From: G965220825 sp965220825
GTDB taxonomy: Bacteria; Pseudomonadota; Alphaproteobacteria; UBA828
Assembly: GCA_965220825.1 (NCBI GenBank)
Contig: OZ244839.1
Span: forward strand, 1,984,001-2,048,000
DNA length: 64,000 bases
Reading direction: 5' to 3'
Part shown: one piece after another, positions 17,749 to 26,403 of the stretch
Position numbering within the stretch: position 1 is the stretch's first letter
Layout of the letters: each line of letters opens with the position of its first letter
Notes under the pieces: model-generated
The model's database searches: none
What the model saw: the letters and a program-made list of their open reading frames with translations, nothing else
What the model was told of the DNA's origin: nothing
Position numbers and translations under genes: made by a program

Positions 17749-17753
17749 TCGCC

Positions 17754-17781
17754 TTGACACCGCGCACGGCCCGGATAGAGT
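17754..17781 (+). promoter_or_regulatory. Candidate sigma-70 promoter of thrS
   Basis: A perfect -35 TTGACA (17754-17759), a 16-bp spacer and TAGAGT (17776-17781, 4 of 6 matches to the -10). It begins six bases after the IS remnant ends and about 55 bp before the thrS ATG. No other strong promoter-like pair is seen in this gap. Confidence 0.6.
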
Positions 17782-17836
17782 GCCTGCGCTCCAGCCCGAA
17801 AACGGAACGCGACAGCACCGCCGCCAGCAAAGCGCA

Positions 17837-19768
17837 ATGCCGACATTCTCCCTGCCGGACGGCTCGGCGCGTTCCTTCGATGCACCCGTCACCGGTGCCC
17901 AGCTTGCGGAAGCAATCGGGCCGGGGCTCGCAAAGGCGGCGCTCCTCGTCCAGGTCGACGACGAATTGCGGGACCTCTCCCGCCCCATCGAGACGGACGC
18001 CCGCGTTCGCATCCTCACCGCGCGGGACGAAGACGTGCTCGAGACCGTCCGGCACGATGCGGCCCATCTGATGGCCGAGGCGGTAAAGGAACTCTATCCC
18101 GATACTCAGGTCACCATCGGACCCGCCATCGAGGACGGCTTCTATTACGATTTCGCGCGCGACGCGCCCTTCACCCCGGAGGACCTCGCGCGCATCGAAG
18201 CCCGGATGCAGGAGATCAAGAAGCGGGACGAACCGGTAACCCGCGAGCTGTGGGAGCGCGACGCCGCAGTCGCCCTCTTCGAGGAAATGGGCGAGCGCTA
18301 CAAGGCGGAACTCATCGCCGCCATCCCGGAAGGCGAGCCTATCACCCTCTACCGCCAGGGCGGTTTCGTCGATCTTTGCCGGGGACCTCACCTGCCGTCT
18401 ACCGGGCGGGTCGGCGCATTCAAGCTGCTCAAGGTGGCGGGCGCCTACTGGCGGGGCGATTCGCGAAACGAAATGCTCCAGCGCATCTACGGCACCGCGT
18501 GGGCCGATGCGAAGCAGCTCAAAGCCTATCTCCACCGCCTGGAGGAGGCGGAAAAGCGCGATCACAGGCGGCTCGGACGGGAGATGGATCTTTTCCATTT
18601 CCAGGAAGAGGCGCCGGGAGCGGCGTTCTGGCATCCCAAGGGATGGACGCTCTTCCGCACGCTGATCTCCTATATGCGCGCCCGCCAGGACCGCGCAGGC
18701 TATCTGGAGGTGAACACGCCCGAGTTGATGGACAGCGCGCTCTGGCAATCCTCAGGCCACTGGCAGACCTTCCGCGAGCACATGTTCACCTCGGAGACCG
18801 AAGACGGGCGGCACTTTGCGATCAAGCCCATGAACTGCCCCGGCCACGTGCAGGTCTACAAGCGCGGCATCAAGAGCTACCGCGATCTTCCGCTCAGGAT
18901 TTCGGAGTTCGGCAAGGTCCACCGTTATGAGCCCTCGGGCGCGCTCCACGGCCTTCTGCGCGTTCGCGCCTTCACCCAGGACGACGCCCACATCTTCTGC
19001 ACGCCGGAACAGACGGAAGAAGAATGCCGCGCCGTCACCGCGCTCTGCCTCGACATATATCGGGACTTCGGATTCGAGGATGTGCGGATCAAGTTCGCCG
19101 ACCGGCCGCCCAAGCGGATCGGCAGCGACGAAGTGTGGGACCGCCTGGAGAGCGCCCTCCTGGGCGCGCTCGAGAGCATGGACCTCGATTACACCCAAAA
19201 TCCGGGCGAGGGCGCGTTCTACGGCCCCAAGCTCGAGTTCGTACTGCGGGATGCCATCGGGCGGGACTGGCAGTGCGGCACGCTCCAGGTCGACCTGAAT
19301 CTCCCCGAACGCCTCGATGCGAGCTATGTGGGCGAGGACGGCGAGCGCCACCGCCCGGTCATGCTGCACCGGGCGCTGTTCGGCTCGCTGGAGCGCTTCA
19401 TCGGCATCCTGCTCGAGCACCACAGCGGCAAACTGCCGCTCTGGCTCGCCCCCACCCATGCAGTGGTCGCCACCGTCACCAACGAGAGCGACGACTATGC
19501 GGTACAGGTCGCCGCGCAACTCCGAGAGGCCGGCCTCCGGCTCGAAACGGACCTCCGCAACCAGAAGATCGGCTACAAGGTGCGCGAGCACAGCCTCGCG
19601 AAAGTCCCCGTATTCCTCGCGGTGGGCGCGCGAGAAGCCCGCGAGGGCACCGTTTCCATCCGCCGCCTCGGCGAAGGAAAACAAGAAATTCTTGCCCTCG
19701 ATCATGCCGCCGCTACACTTTCCCGGGAGGCGTCGAGCCCGCTGGACCGGAGGACGAGGCAGGAATAG
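17837..19768 (+). CDS. thrS: Threonine--tRNA ligase
   Basis: A 643-residue class II synthetase of normal length. It has an N-terminal TGS domain (about 1-60), an editing domain with the H-D-A-A-H motif (near 72-76) and later Cys, then the catalytic core with class II motif 2 (F-G-K-V-H-R-Y-E), Zn-binding Cys/His (M-N-C-P-G-H) and motif 3 (H-R-A-L-F-G-S-L-E-R). The C-terminal anticodon-binding domain follows. I chose the ATG at 17837; earlier in-frame codons are unlike the TGS start. infC follows, as often seen. Confidence 0.96.
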   Translation: MPTFSLPDGSARSFDAPVTGAQLAEAIGPGLAKAALLVQVDDELRDLSRPIETDARVRILTARDEDVLETVRHDAAHLMAEAVKELYPDTQVTIGPAIEDGFYYDFARDAPFTPEDLARIEARMQEIKKRDEPVTRELWERDAAVALFEEMGERYKAELIAAIPEGEPITLYRQGGFVDLCRGPHLPSTGRVGAFKLLKVAGAYWRGDSRNEMLQRIYGTAWADAKQLKAYLHRLEEAEKRDHRRLGREMDLFHFQEEAPGAAFWHPKGWTLFRTLISYMRARQDRAGYLEVNTPELMDSALWQSSGHWQTFREHMFTSETEDGRHFAIKPMNCPGHVQVYKRGIKSYRDLPLRISEFGKVHRYEPSGALHGLLRVRAFTQDDAHIFCTPEQTEEECRAVTALCLDIYRDFGFEDVRIKFADRPPKRIGSDEVWDRLESALLGALESMDLDYTQNPGEGAFYGPKLEFVLRDAIGRDWQCGTLQVDLNLPERLDASYVGEDGERHRPVMLHRALFGSLERFIGILLEHHSGKLPLWLAPTHAVVATVTNESDDYAVQVAAQLREAGLRLETDLRNQKIGYKVREHSLAKVPVFLAVGAREAREGTVSIRRLGEGKQEILALDHAAATLSREASSPLDRRTRQE

Positions 19769-19826
19769 GCCTTCCCGGTGCCGGGGTGGCTTTCAGTGAG
19801 CGCCGCAAGGAAAGGGAGAACAAGGC

Positions 19827-20363
19827 ATAGCAAGACATCCGGTCGCAACACCACCGACACCCGAAGGACCGCGGGTGAACGACGATATCGAGGCGACGAG
19901 CGTCCGCTTGATAGACGAGAACGGAGGCCAGGTCGGCGTCGTTGCCGTAGAGCGCGCCCTCGAACTTGCCGATGAGAGCGGCTTGGATCTCGTGGAGGTC
20001 GCCCCCGAAGCGGACCCGCCGGTCTGCAAATTGATGGATTTCGGGAAGTTCAAATACGAGGCGCAGAAGAAGGCCAACGAGGCCCGCAAGAAGCAGAAGA
20101 CCATCGATATCAAGGAGGTCAAGTTCCGCCCCGGGATCGATGCGGCGGACTACGACGTCAAGCTCCGCAATATCCGCCGGTTCCTCGACGACGGCGACAA
20201 GGTCAAGGTCACCATGCGCTTCCGGGGCCGGGAAATGGTCCATCAGGACATCGGCATGAACGTGCTGAAGCGCGTCCGCGACGACCTCGAAGAACTCGGC
20301 AAGATCGAGCAGATGCCGAAGATGGAAGGCCGTCAGATGACCATGATCATGGCCCGCAAATAG
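19827..20363 (+). CDS. infC: Translation initiation factor IF-3, probable AUA start
   Basis: IF-3 binds the 30S subunit and checks the initiator codon. The GTG at 19875 would leave out the usual alphaproteobacterial N-terminus. Reading back in frame gives I-A-R-H-P-V-A-T-P-P-T-P-E-G-P-R-V-N-D-D, starting at ATA (19827) with a ribosome site gggag at 19814-19818, which gives a 178-residue protein. Rare AUU/AUA/AUC starts are known for infC and allow IF-3 to limit its own synthesis. The C-terminal domain carries the signature near R-N-I-R-R-F-L. The usual followers rpmI and rplT are absent; a convergent gene comes next. Confidence 0.9.
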   Translation: MARHPVATPPTPEGPRVNDDIEATSVRLIDENGGQVGVVAVERALELADESGLDLVEVAPEADPPVCKLMDFGKFKYEAQKKANEARKKQKTIDIKEVKFRPGIDAADYDVKLRNIRRFLDDGDKVKVTMRFRGREMVHQDIGMNVLKRVRDDLEELGKIEQMPKMEGRQMTMIMARK

Positions 20364-20369
20364 ACCCCC

Positions 20370-20389
20370 GCTCCGCCGTCCGGCGGAGC
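20370..20389. terminator. GC-rich hairpin between convergent infC and amidotransferase
   Basis: Gctccgccg (20370-20378) pairs perfectly with cggcggagc (20381-20389), directly after the infC stop and before the stop of the convergent gene. There is no T tract, so it is a weak or bidirectional terminator candidate. Confidence 0.4.
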
Positions 20390-20393
20390 GGCG

Positions 20394-21131
20394 CTACCGG
20401 GCGGCCCGTGCCGCCTCTCCCTGTCCGCCGCTCGCGAGCCACAGCGCGAGGAAACGCCCGAACCAGGCATGCATCGCCCCGTGATAGCGGGCGTGGTTCG
20501 CGCGCTGCTCGTCCATGCTCTGGGCTTCGGGCCGGGAGAGATCCTCCGGTGGCGGGTCGCGATCGAACCAGCGGCGGTGCACGGCCTCGTTCACCTCCGG
20601 ATGGAACTGGAAGGCCCAGGTCGTTGCCCCGTGGCGGAATGCCTGGTTCTCGAAGACCGGACGGCGGGCGAGATGCCGGGCGCCGTCGGGCAGGGTGAAG
20701 GCCTCCCCGTGGCGAAGCGCCACCTGTAGCGGCCCGTCCAGCGCGAGGTCTTCGGCCGCACCCGCCAGCGGCTCAATCGGATGATAGCCGAATTCGTAGC
20801 GGGCCTCCGGGTGGGGGGCGACCCGTGCACCCAGCGTACGGGCGACCATCTGCCCGCCGAGACAGATGCCGAGCAGCGGCAGGTCGGCCGCCATGACCTT
20901 GGGCAGCCAGTCCAGTTCCGCGCGGATATAGTCCACGTGATCGTCGTTCGCGCTCTGCGGCCCGCCGAAGCTCACGACACCCGCATAGTCCCCCACGCGC
21001 GCAGGGAAGGGATCGCCCGCATTCGCGCGCAGGATGCGCACGCCATGCCCCATGCCCTCCAAGAGGGCCGGAACCTCGCCCGGGTCTATGGCGGTGACGT
21101 GGGTCACCAGCAAAACCGGTTTCTTGGTCAT
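20394..21131 (-). CDS. Class I glutamine amidotransferase-like protein
   Basis: A 245-residue stand-alone GATase1 domain. The nucleophile elbow is G88-I-C90-L-G-G, and the remaining triad is H177 and E179 in F-Q-F-H-P-E. It resembles the GMP-synthase-like amidotransferases found alone, which may act as gamma-glutamyl hydrolases or supply ammonia to a partner not seen here. I chose the ATG at 21131 (M-T-K-K-P-V-L); the earlier in-frame codons are Arg-rich and unlike the family. It is convergent with infC and 40 bp downstream of lolD. Physiological role unknown. Confidence 0.85.
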   Translation of the reverse strand: MTKKPVLLVTHVTAIDPGEVPALLEGMGHGVRILRANAGDPFPARVGDYAGVVSFGGPQSANDDHVDYIRAELDWLPKVMAADLPLLGICLGGQMVARTLGARVAPHPEARYEFGYHPIEPLAGAAEDLALDGPLQVALRHGEAFTLPDGARHLARRPVFENQAFRHGATTWAFQFHPEVNEAVHRRWFDRDPPPEDLSRPEAQSMDEQRANHARYHGAMHAWFGRFLALWLASGGQGEAARAAR

Positions 21132-21171
21132 TGCACCCCATCTCCTCGCAATGCGCCGCAGCCGCGCCCGT

Positions 21172-21855
21172 TCACGACGGCAGAAGGATTCCGTTCTCGA
21201 TCCTGAGCCGCCGGTCCATACGCGAAGCGAGAGTCGCATTGTGTGTTGCGATCAAAGCCGCAAGCCCCGTGACGCGGACGATCTCCGCGAGCGCCGCGAA
21301 CACGGAGTCCGCCGTCTCGTGATCGAGGTTCCCCGTGGGCTCGTCGGCAAGCAGCACCGCCGGCTCGTTGGCGACGGCGCGGGCGATGGCGACGCGCTGC
21401 TGCTCGCCGCCCGAAAGCCGCGTCGGGCGATGGCTCTCGCGCTCGGCGAGACCGAGGCGGTCCAGCAGAGAGCGCGCCCGCACCGTCGCGGCGCGGCGCG
21501 GACGGCCCGCGATCATCTGCGGCAAGACCACATTCTCCAGCGCGGAGAACTCGGGCAGCAGATGATGGAACTGGTAGACGAAGCCGAGACGGTGCCGCCG
21601 GAGAAGGGTGCGCCGCCGATCCGGCAGGGAGTCGCAGCGCTCGCCCGCAATGGCGACCTCGCCCGAGAGAGGGCGCTCCAGCAGCCCGGCGATCTGGAGC
21701 AGCGTGGATTTGCCGGCGCCGGAGGGACCCAGCAACGCCGTGATTTCTCCGGCGCGAACCGCGAGCGATGCGCCCTTGAGAACCTCGATGGCGCTCCCTC
21801 CCTGGTGGAAGGTCTGCACGATGGAGCGGAGTTCGAGAGCCGGCGCGCTACTCAT
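21172..21855 (-). CDS. lolD: Lipoprotein-releasing ABC transporter ATPase LolD
   Basis: A 227-residue ATPase that drives release of outer-membrane lipoproteins from the inner membrane to LolA. It has Walker A G-P-S-G-A-G-K-S-T, signature L-S-G-G-E-Q-Q-R, Walker B L-L-A-D-E-P-T-G-N-L-D and an H-loop A-T-H-N. I chose the ATG at 21855, which overlaps the permease stop by 8 bp and so suggests coupled translation. The proS-lolC/E-lolD order is typical of alphaproteobacteria; dnaE, often next, is absent. Confidence 0.92.
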   Translation of the reverse strand: MSSAPALELRSIVQTFHQGGSAIEVLKGASLAVRAGEITALLGPSGAGKSTLLQIAGLLERPLSGEVAIAGERCDSLPDRRRTLLRRHRLGFVYQFHHLLPEFSALENVVLPQMIAGRPRRAATVRARSLLDRLGLAERESHRPTRLSGGEQQRVAIARAVANEPAVLLADEPTGNLDHETADSVFAALAEIVRVTGLAALIATHNATLASRMDRRLRIENGILLPS

Positions 21856-23092
21856 TGCGGAGCGCCTCGACGGGGTCTGTGCGCGCCGCGCGCCAGGCGG
21901 GGTAGATGGTGGCAAGAAAGGACAGCCCCACCGCCATGGCGGCGACGGCCACCACCTCCATGGGGTCGGTCTTCGCCGGAAGCTGAGAGAGAAAGCGGAT
22001 TTCGGCAGGGAAGAGCGACGCGCCGGTCATGCGCTCGAGCCAGACCCGGATAGTTTCGATATTGGCGGCGAAGGCGATTCCGCCGCCAACGCCGGTCGCG
22101 GTCCCGGCAACGCCGACAAAGGCGCCGTTCATGAAGAAGATGCGCATGATCTGGCCGCTCGTCGCACCCATGGTGCGCAGGATCGCGATGTCGCGCGCCT
22201 TGTCCTTCACCAGCATGATGAGCCCGGCGACGATATTGAAGGCGGCGACCAGAACGATCAGCGCCAGGATGACGAACATCACGTTGCGCTCCACCTGGAG
22301 CGCATTGACGAAATTGGCGTTGGCCTGGCGCCAGTCCACGATCCAGCCCTGCCCGGCCACCGCGCGCCGTACGCCCGCGCGCAACTCTTCCATGCGCTCG
22401 GGCTCCTCGACCACGATCTCGATTCCGGTCACCGCGTCCGGGAGCCGGAAATAGACCTGGGCGAGGGGCAGCGGCATGAAGATGAACGTGCTGTCATATT
22501 CGAACATGCCCACATTGAAGGTCGCCGCCACCGGATAGGCCCGCGACCTCGGCACCGTCCCGAACGCGGTCGCGCGGCCCTCCGGCGAAAGCAGGGTGAT
22601 GGAATCGCCCACGCCTACACCGAGCTTGCCGGCAAGGCGGTCGCCGATCAGGAGGCCCGCACCGGACGTGAAATTCTCGATTCGCCCGGCGACGACGTTA
22701 TCGGCGATCAGCGGACGGGCGACGAGATGCTCGGCGCGCACGCCACGCACCTGGCCGAAGCTCGCACCCGCCGGCGAGGTGGCGATGACCTGGCCGTCCA
22801 GGATGGGCGAGGCGGCGACCGTCCCTTCCACCGCACCGATACGCGCCGCGAGCGCGTCGAACTCGGTGAGTCCGCCGCGATAGGCGTGGACGGTCATGTG
22901 GCCGTTGAGACCCACGATGCGGGTGAGGAGTTCGTCGCGAAAGCCGTTCATCACCGACATGACGATGATGAGCGTGGCGACGCCGAGAAAGATTCCGATC
23001 AGGGAAAAGGCGGCAATAACGGAGACGAACCCCTCCTGCCTTCGCGCCCGCAGATAGCGAAACGCGACAAGGCGTTCGAAGGCGGAGAGCAT
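21848..23092 (-). CDS. lolC: Lipoprotein-releasing ABC transporter permease LolC/LolE
   Basis: A 414-residue permease with four membrane helices: one at about 25-50, and three near 270-300, 315-350 and 375-400. A large periplasmic MacB-like domain lies between the first and second. The N-terminal R-Y-L-R-A-R-R-Q-E-G-F and the central F-x-x-x-N-x-x-x-x-L-I-M-L-V-K-D-K segment that meets LolD are visible. Alphaproteobacteria generally carry one such permease acting as a homodimer, so the C/E label is a convention. It follows proS by 12 bp. Confidence 0.92.
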   Translation of the reverse strand: MLSAFERLVAFRYLRARRQEGFVSVIAAFSLIGIFLGVATLIIVMSVMNGFRDELLTRIVGLNGHMTVHAYRGGLTEFDALAARIGAVEGTVAASPILDGQVIATSPAGASFGQVRGVRAEHLVARPLIADNVVAGRIENFTSGAGLLIGDRLAGKLGVGVGDSITLLSPEGRATAFGTVPRSRAYPVAATFNVGMFEYDSTFIFMPLPLAQVYFRLPDAVTGIEIVVEEPERMEELRAGVRRAVAGQGWIVDWRQANANFVNALQVERNVMFVILALIVLVAAFNIVAGLIMLVKDKARDIAILRTMGATSGQIMRIFFMNGAFVGVAGTATGVGGGIAFAANIETIRVWLERMTGASLFPAEIRFLSQLPAKTDPMEVVAVAAMAVGLSFLATIYPAWRAARTDPVEALRNE

Positions 23093-23104
23093 GCCCGCGG
23101 GCCG

Positions 23105-24421
23105 CTATTCCCGGACAAGTCGGGCGAGCGCGGCGTCGGGCGCAAGAGCCTCCGCGTCCGGGGCCGCCCGGGCCTTCAGCTCCACCGTGCCGGCTTTCAG
23201 GCCTCGCGGGCCCACGGCGATGCGCCAGGGCAGTCCGATCAGGTCCATCTCCGCGAACTTCACGCCGGCACGCTCCTCCCGGTCGTCGTAGAGCACCTCG
23301 ATGCCCGCCTCCGCCAGCTTGCGGTAGAGCGTCTCGCAGGCGGAATCGCAGGCCTGGTCGCCTGTCCGCAGGTTCACGAGGCCGACCCGGAAGGGCGCCG
23401 CGGCCTCCGGCCAGACGATACCGCCATCATCGTGGCCCGCCTCGATGATGGCGCCGACCAGGCGCGAGACGCCGATACCGTAGGAGCCCATCTCGACCAG
23501 CGCCTCGTTGCCGTCCGCATCCGTCACGGCGGCGTTCATGGCCTTGGAATATTTGGTGCCGAAATAGAAGATGTGCCCGACCTCGATACCGCGCCCCTTG
23601 TGGAGGCGATCCGGCGGGACGGGACAGGTCAGAGGGTCGTACTTGTCGTCGGTCGCCGCGTAGTTGCGTGTCCAGCGGTCCACGATGGGCTGCAGGTCGG
23701 ATTCGTAATCCACCTCCATGGCCAGCGGATCCGCGTCGAGCCAGGCGCGATCGCAATAGACTTCGCTCTCGCCCGTATCCGCCAGCACGATGAACTCGTG
23801 GCTCAGATCGCCGCCGATGGCGCCGCTTTCAGCCTGCATGGGGATGGAGGTGAGGCCGAGCCGCGCGAATGTGCGCAAATAGGCCACGAACATCCTGTTG
23901 TAGGAGCGCACTGCGCCGGCATGGTCGATATCGAAGGAGTAGTTGTCCTTCATGAAGAATTCCCGCCCGCGCATGACGCCGAAACGCGGCCGCACCTCGT
24001 CCCGAAACTTCCATTGGATCTGATAGAGGTTCTGCGGAAGATCCCGATAGCTGCGCACCGCACCGCGGAAAATGTCGGTCACCACCTCCTCGTGGGTGGG
24101 GCCGTAGAGCATCTCACGGTCATGGCGATCCGCGATACGCAGCATTTCCTTGCCGTAATCGTCGTAACGCCCACTTTCGCGCCAGAGCTCGGCCGGCTGT
24201 ATGGCCGGCATGAGGATCTCCTGGCAGCCTGCGGCGTCCATCTCCTCGCGCACCACTTGCTCGATCTTGCGCAGGACCCGATGGCCGAGCGGCAGCCAGC
24301 TATAGATGCCCGCGCTCGACTGCCGGATCATGCCGGCGCGCAGCATGAGCCGGTGGGAGACGACCTGCGCCTCCGCCGGATTTTCCTTCAGGGTGGGTAG
24401 AAAATACCGCGACCGCCGCAT
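23105..24421 (-). CDS. proS: Proline--tRNA ligase (short alphaproteobacterial type)
   Basis: A 438-residue class II synthetase lacking the inserted editing domain of the enterobacterial type, which explains the shorter length. Motif 1 (S-A-G-I-Y-S-W-L-P-L-G), motif 2 (Y-Q-I-Q-W-K-F-R-D-E) and motif 3 (G-I-G-V-S-R-L-V-G-A) are visible, followed by the anticodon-binding domain. It is the first gene of a proS-lol unit on the minus strand. Without the editing insert, mischarged Ala-tRNA(Pro) would need a trans-editing protein, not found in this window. Confidence 0.95.
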   Translation of the reverse strand: MRRSRYFLPTLKENPAEAQVVSHRLMLRAGMIRQSSAGIYSWLPLGHRVLRKIEQVVREEMDAAGCQEILMPAIQPAELWRESGRYDDYGKEMLRIADRHDREMLYGPTHEEVVTDIFRGAVRSYRDLPQNLYQIQWKFRDEVRPRFGVMRGREFFMKDNYSFDIDHAGAVRSYNRMFVAYLRTFARLGLTSIPMQAESGAIGGDLSHEFIVLADTGESEVYCDRAWLDADPLAMEVDYESDLQPIVDRWTRNYAATDDKYDPLTCPVPPDRLHKGRGIEVGHIFYFGTKYSKAMNAAVTDADGNEALVEMGSYGIGVSRLVGAIIEAGHDDGGIVWPEAAAPFRVGLVNLRTGDQACDSACETLYRKLAEAGIEVLYDDREERAGVKFAEMDLIGLPWRIAVGPRGLKAGTVELKARAAPDAEALAPDAALARLVRE

Positions 24422-24567
24422 CCGTTCCCCCGCCGCCGGGCCGGGCCGCGTTTATGCCCAATGGCGGGCGGAAACGCAACGCGGCGGCGCGACCCACGCG
24501 GGTTCGGAAGCCCGAATCGCAAGGGGAAACCGCAACGGGCGTTATGCCGCCGCCCGCGCCGAAATGC

Positions 24568-25050
24568 CTATTGGAGGATGAACCACTGGCCCGCGTCGTT
24601 GGTGCAAGCGAAGACCGGACGCAGGCCGCCATCCTCCAGAGGACGGCAATCGCGCGCCTCGCGGATGGAATATCCCGCCCCGCCACTGCGTGCGGCCGAG
24701 CGCGCATAGCCGGCCGGCGGGTCAATGCCTGCGACGGGAACCTGCTGGCTGTGGCCCCGACGGCGGGCGGGAGCGGTTTCGTAGGCGGCATTCGCACGAT
24801 CCAGGCTGCGGCCGATATCGGCGCCGATGGCACCGCCGAGCAGTGTGCCGGCGGCGATCGCCAAGGTGCGACCGCTCCCCTTGCCCACATTGTTCGCCGC
24901 CGCCGCCGCGCCTCCCGCCGCACCCGCAAGCGAGCCGATCACCTCCCGCGTGCCCGGTCGCTCCGAAAGGCAGCCGGCCAGCAGCAGCGCCGCGGCCAGC
25001 ACCCCGACGGGCGCCAGAAGCGCCCTCGTTCGCCTACTGCCAGTCGACAA
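24568..25050 (-). CDS. Glycine-zipper lipoprotein
   Basis: A 160-residue predicted lipoprotein. A short positively charged start leads into a hydrophobic stretch and a lipobox L-L-A-G-C27, then a glycine-zipper region (about 38-70, repeated G-x-x-x-G as in S-L-A-G-A-A-G-G and G-T-L-L-G-G-A-I-G) and a C-terminal part with two Cys. I chose TTG at 25050, since GGAGG lies six bases before it; it overlaps the upstream stop by 17 bp. Glycine-zipper lipoproteins often associate with the outer membrane. It is the last of five envelope genes running from lpoB. Exact role unknown. Confidence 0.72.
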   Translation of the reverse strand: MSTGSRRTRALLAPVGVLAAALLLAGCLSERPGTREVIGSLAGAAGGAAAAANNVGKGSGRTLAIAAGTLLGGAIGADIGRSLDRANAAYETAPARRRGHSQQVPVAGIDPPAGYARSAARSGGAGYSIREARDCRPLEDGGLRPVFACTNDAGQWFILQ

Positions 25051-25897
25051 GCAACGCCTCCATGGTCTGCAGGGCGAGAATGCGGCCCATTTCCTCGAAG
25101 CCGACGCGGCGCTCGCCGGTGACGCGGACATAGCCGCCCTTCGCGGCGGCCCACTCCGTCTCCCCCTCGAACGTGCCGTCGTTGAAGAGTGTCGCCCGGA
25201 GCGCCCCGCTTTTCAAATCGAGCACCGAGACCTGGAATGCGACGCCGAGGTCGGAGGCCTCCGACCAAGTCGCCAGCACCTGCACGATCATGTCCGCGTA
25301 GGTCCGCAGCGCCTCGGTCTCGATGAGCTGCCGGTTGACGGAAGCGGATTCCGTATCGTCGTCCGCGCGTGCTGCATGGGTCAGCCGCATGACGGCAGCC
25401 CGGTCGACGAGCATCGCCCCGGCCCGCAGAAAGGCGCGCGCGAAGCCGGTCTCGAATGCCATGCGGGAAGGCCCGCCAAGGGGAGACCGGGGCTCGTCGT
25501 CCACCGCCCGTTCGACGCTGAGCACCGCCCGCTCGCTGCCCGCCATATCGGAGACCCCATGGTCCCCTTCCGCGCGGGCGGCCCCCTTCCAGCTGAAGAC
25601 GAGGCGGGCGTCCGCCTGAAACCCGTCGAGGCGGTCGTCGAAGGCCCGGTCCCAGAACACGGCGATGGGCGGGGAGCCGGCGTCGCGGTAGGCCTCGGCA
25701 AAGGCGGAAACGACCGCCGCCCCACCGTCCGCACGAGGCTGCTCCCCGTCGGAGGGCGCAAGGACCGCAGGCATGTCGTCGCGATAGAGGCTCTCATCCT
25801 CCACCGCGGAGCCCGCGCCGGCGGTCGCGATCAGAACGGCCGCACCGCAGGCGGCGCCAAGCGCGCAACGTGCGAGGGACATGCGCAGCCCACCCAT
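25034..25897 (-). CDS. Exported protein of unknown function in the LpoB cluster
   Basis: A 287-residue protein with a signal peptide (hydrophobic about 12-30, cleavage near A-G-S-A) and no lipobox. No family recognised. The mature part is acidic. A long mixed helical region follows, and near the C-terminus comes a beta-rich block with F-Q-V-S-V-L-D-L-K-S-G and G-G-Y-V-R-V-T-G-E-R-R. It starts at the base after the DUF1425 gene ends, which implies coupled expression, and overlaps the glycine-zipper gene. Its position suggests a periplasmic partner of the LpoB-type lipoprotein; this is inference. Confidence 0.7.
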   Translation of the reverse strand: MGGLRMSLARCALGAACGAAVLIATAGAGSAVEDESLYRDDMPAVLAPSDGEQPRADGGAAVVSAFAEAYRDAGSPPIAVFWDRAFDDRLDGFQADARLVFSWKGAARAEGDHGVSDMAGSERAVLSVERAVDDEPRSPLGGPSRMAFETGFARAFLRAGAMLVDRAAVMRLTHAARADDDTESASVNRQLIETEALRTYADMIVQVLATWSEASDLGVAFQVSVLDLKSGALRATLFNDGTFEGETEWAAAKGGYVRVTGERRVGFEEMGRILALQTMEALLVDWQ

Positions 25898-26401
25898 CTA
25901 CCGGCCTTCCCTGAGTTCGATCAGATAGGTCTCGACGGCGCCACCCGCAACCGACATGGCGCTGTAGTCCGCAATGCCGTGGGCGGTCATGAAGAGCCGG
26001 CTCCAGGCTGTGACGGGCTCGGCCGCCCCCTGACCCGCATCCAGGAAGTGGGTGCGCGCCTCGAGCTGCAGCGGGAAGTCCGTGCAGTTGACGATACGGG
26101 CGAACGCTTCCACATCGCCCGATTCCAGGCGCCGCGCATTGGTGGACTGTACCAGAACCTTGTTGGAGATGGCGATGTCCGTGACATTGACGGTGTTCAG
26201 CGCCATGGGCGTGATGGAGCCTGGGATCTGCGGCACCAGCACAGGCCCCACGGGCGCGGCCGCGTCGACCACCGGATTGAAGTCGCATCGCGGCTCGGGA
26301 TAGACGGTGAGGTCCTTCTGCTGGCAGCCCGCGGCCGCAAGCGATGCAACGGCAAGCAGGACGGCTCCCGCCGCGCCGAGACGTCTTCCGCGAATCGTCA
26401 T
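25898..26401 (-). CDS. YcfL/DUF1425-like lipoprotein
   Basis: A 167-residue predicted lipoprotein: signal peptide to L-A-A-A-G-C near residue 26, then a compact domain with I-A-I-S-N-K-V-L-V-Q-S-T-N-A-R-R and a later R-I-V-N-C-T-D-F-P-L-Q-L. Such segments are seen in YcfL (DUF1425), which neighbours lpoB in enterobacteria. I chose the ATG at 26401 over the longer frame, which has no signal peptide at its start. It begins just after the COG3014-type gene ends. The function of DUF1425 is not established; a link to peptidoglycan synthesis is inferred from context. Confidence 0.7.
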   Translation of the reverse strand: MTIRGRRLGAAGAVLLAVASLAAAGCQQKDLTVYPEPRCDFNPVVDAAAPVGPVLVPQIPGSITPMALNTVNVTDIAISNKVLVQSTNARRLESGDVEAFARIVNCTDFPLQLEARTHFLDAGQGAAEPVTAWSRLFMTAHGIADYSAMSVAGGAVETYLIELREGR

Positions 26402-26403
26402 GG

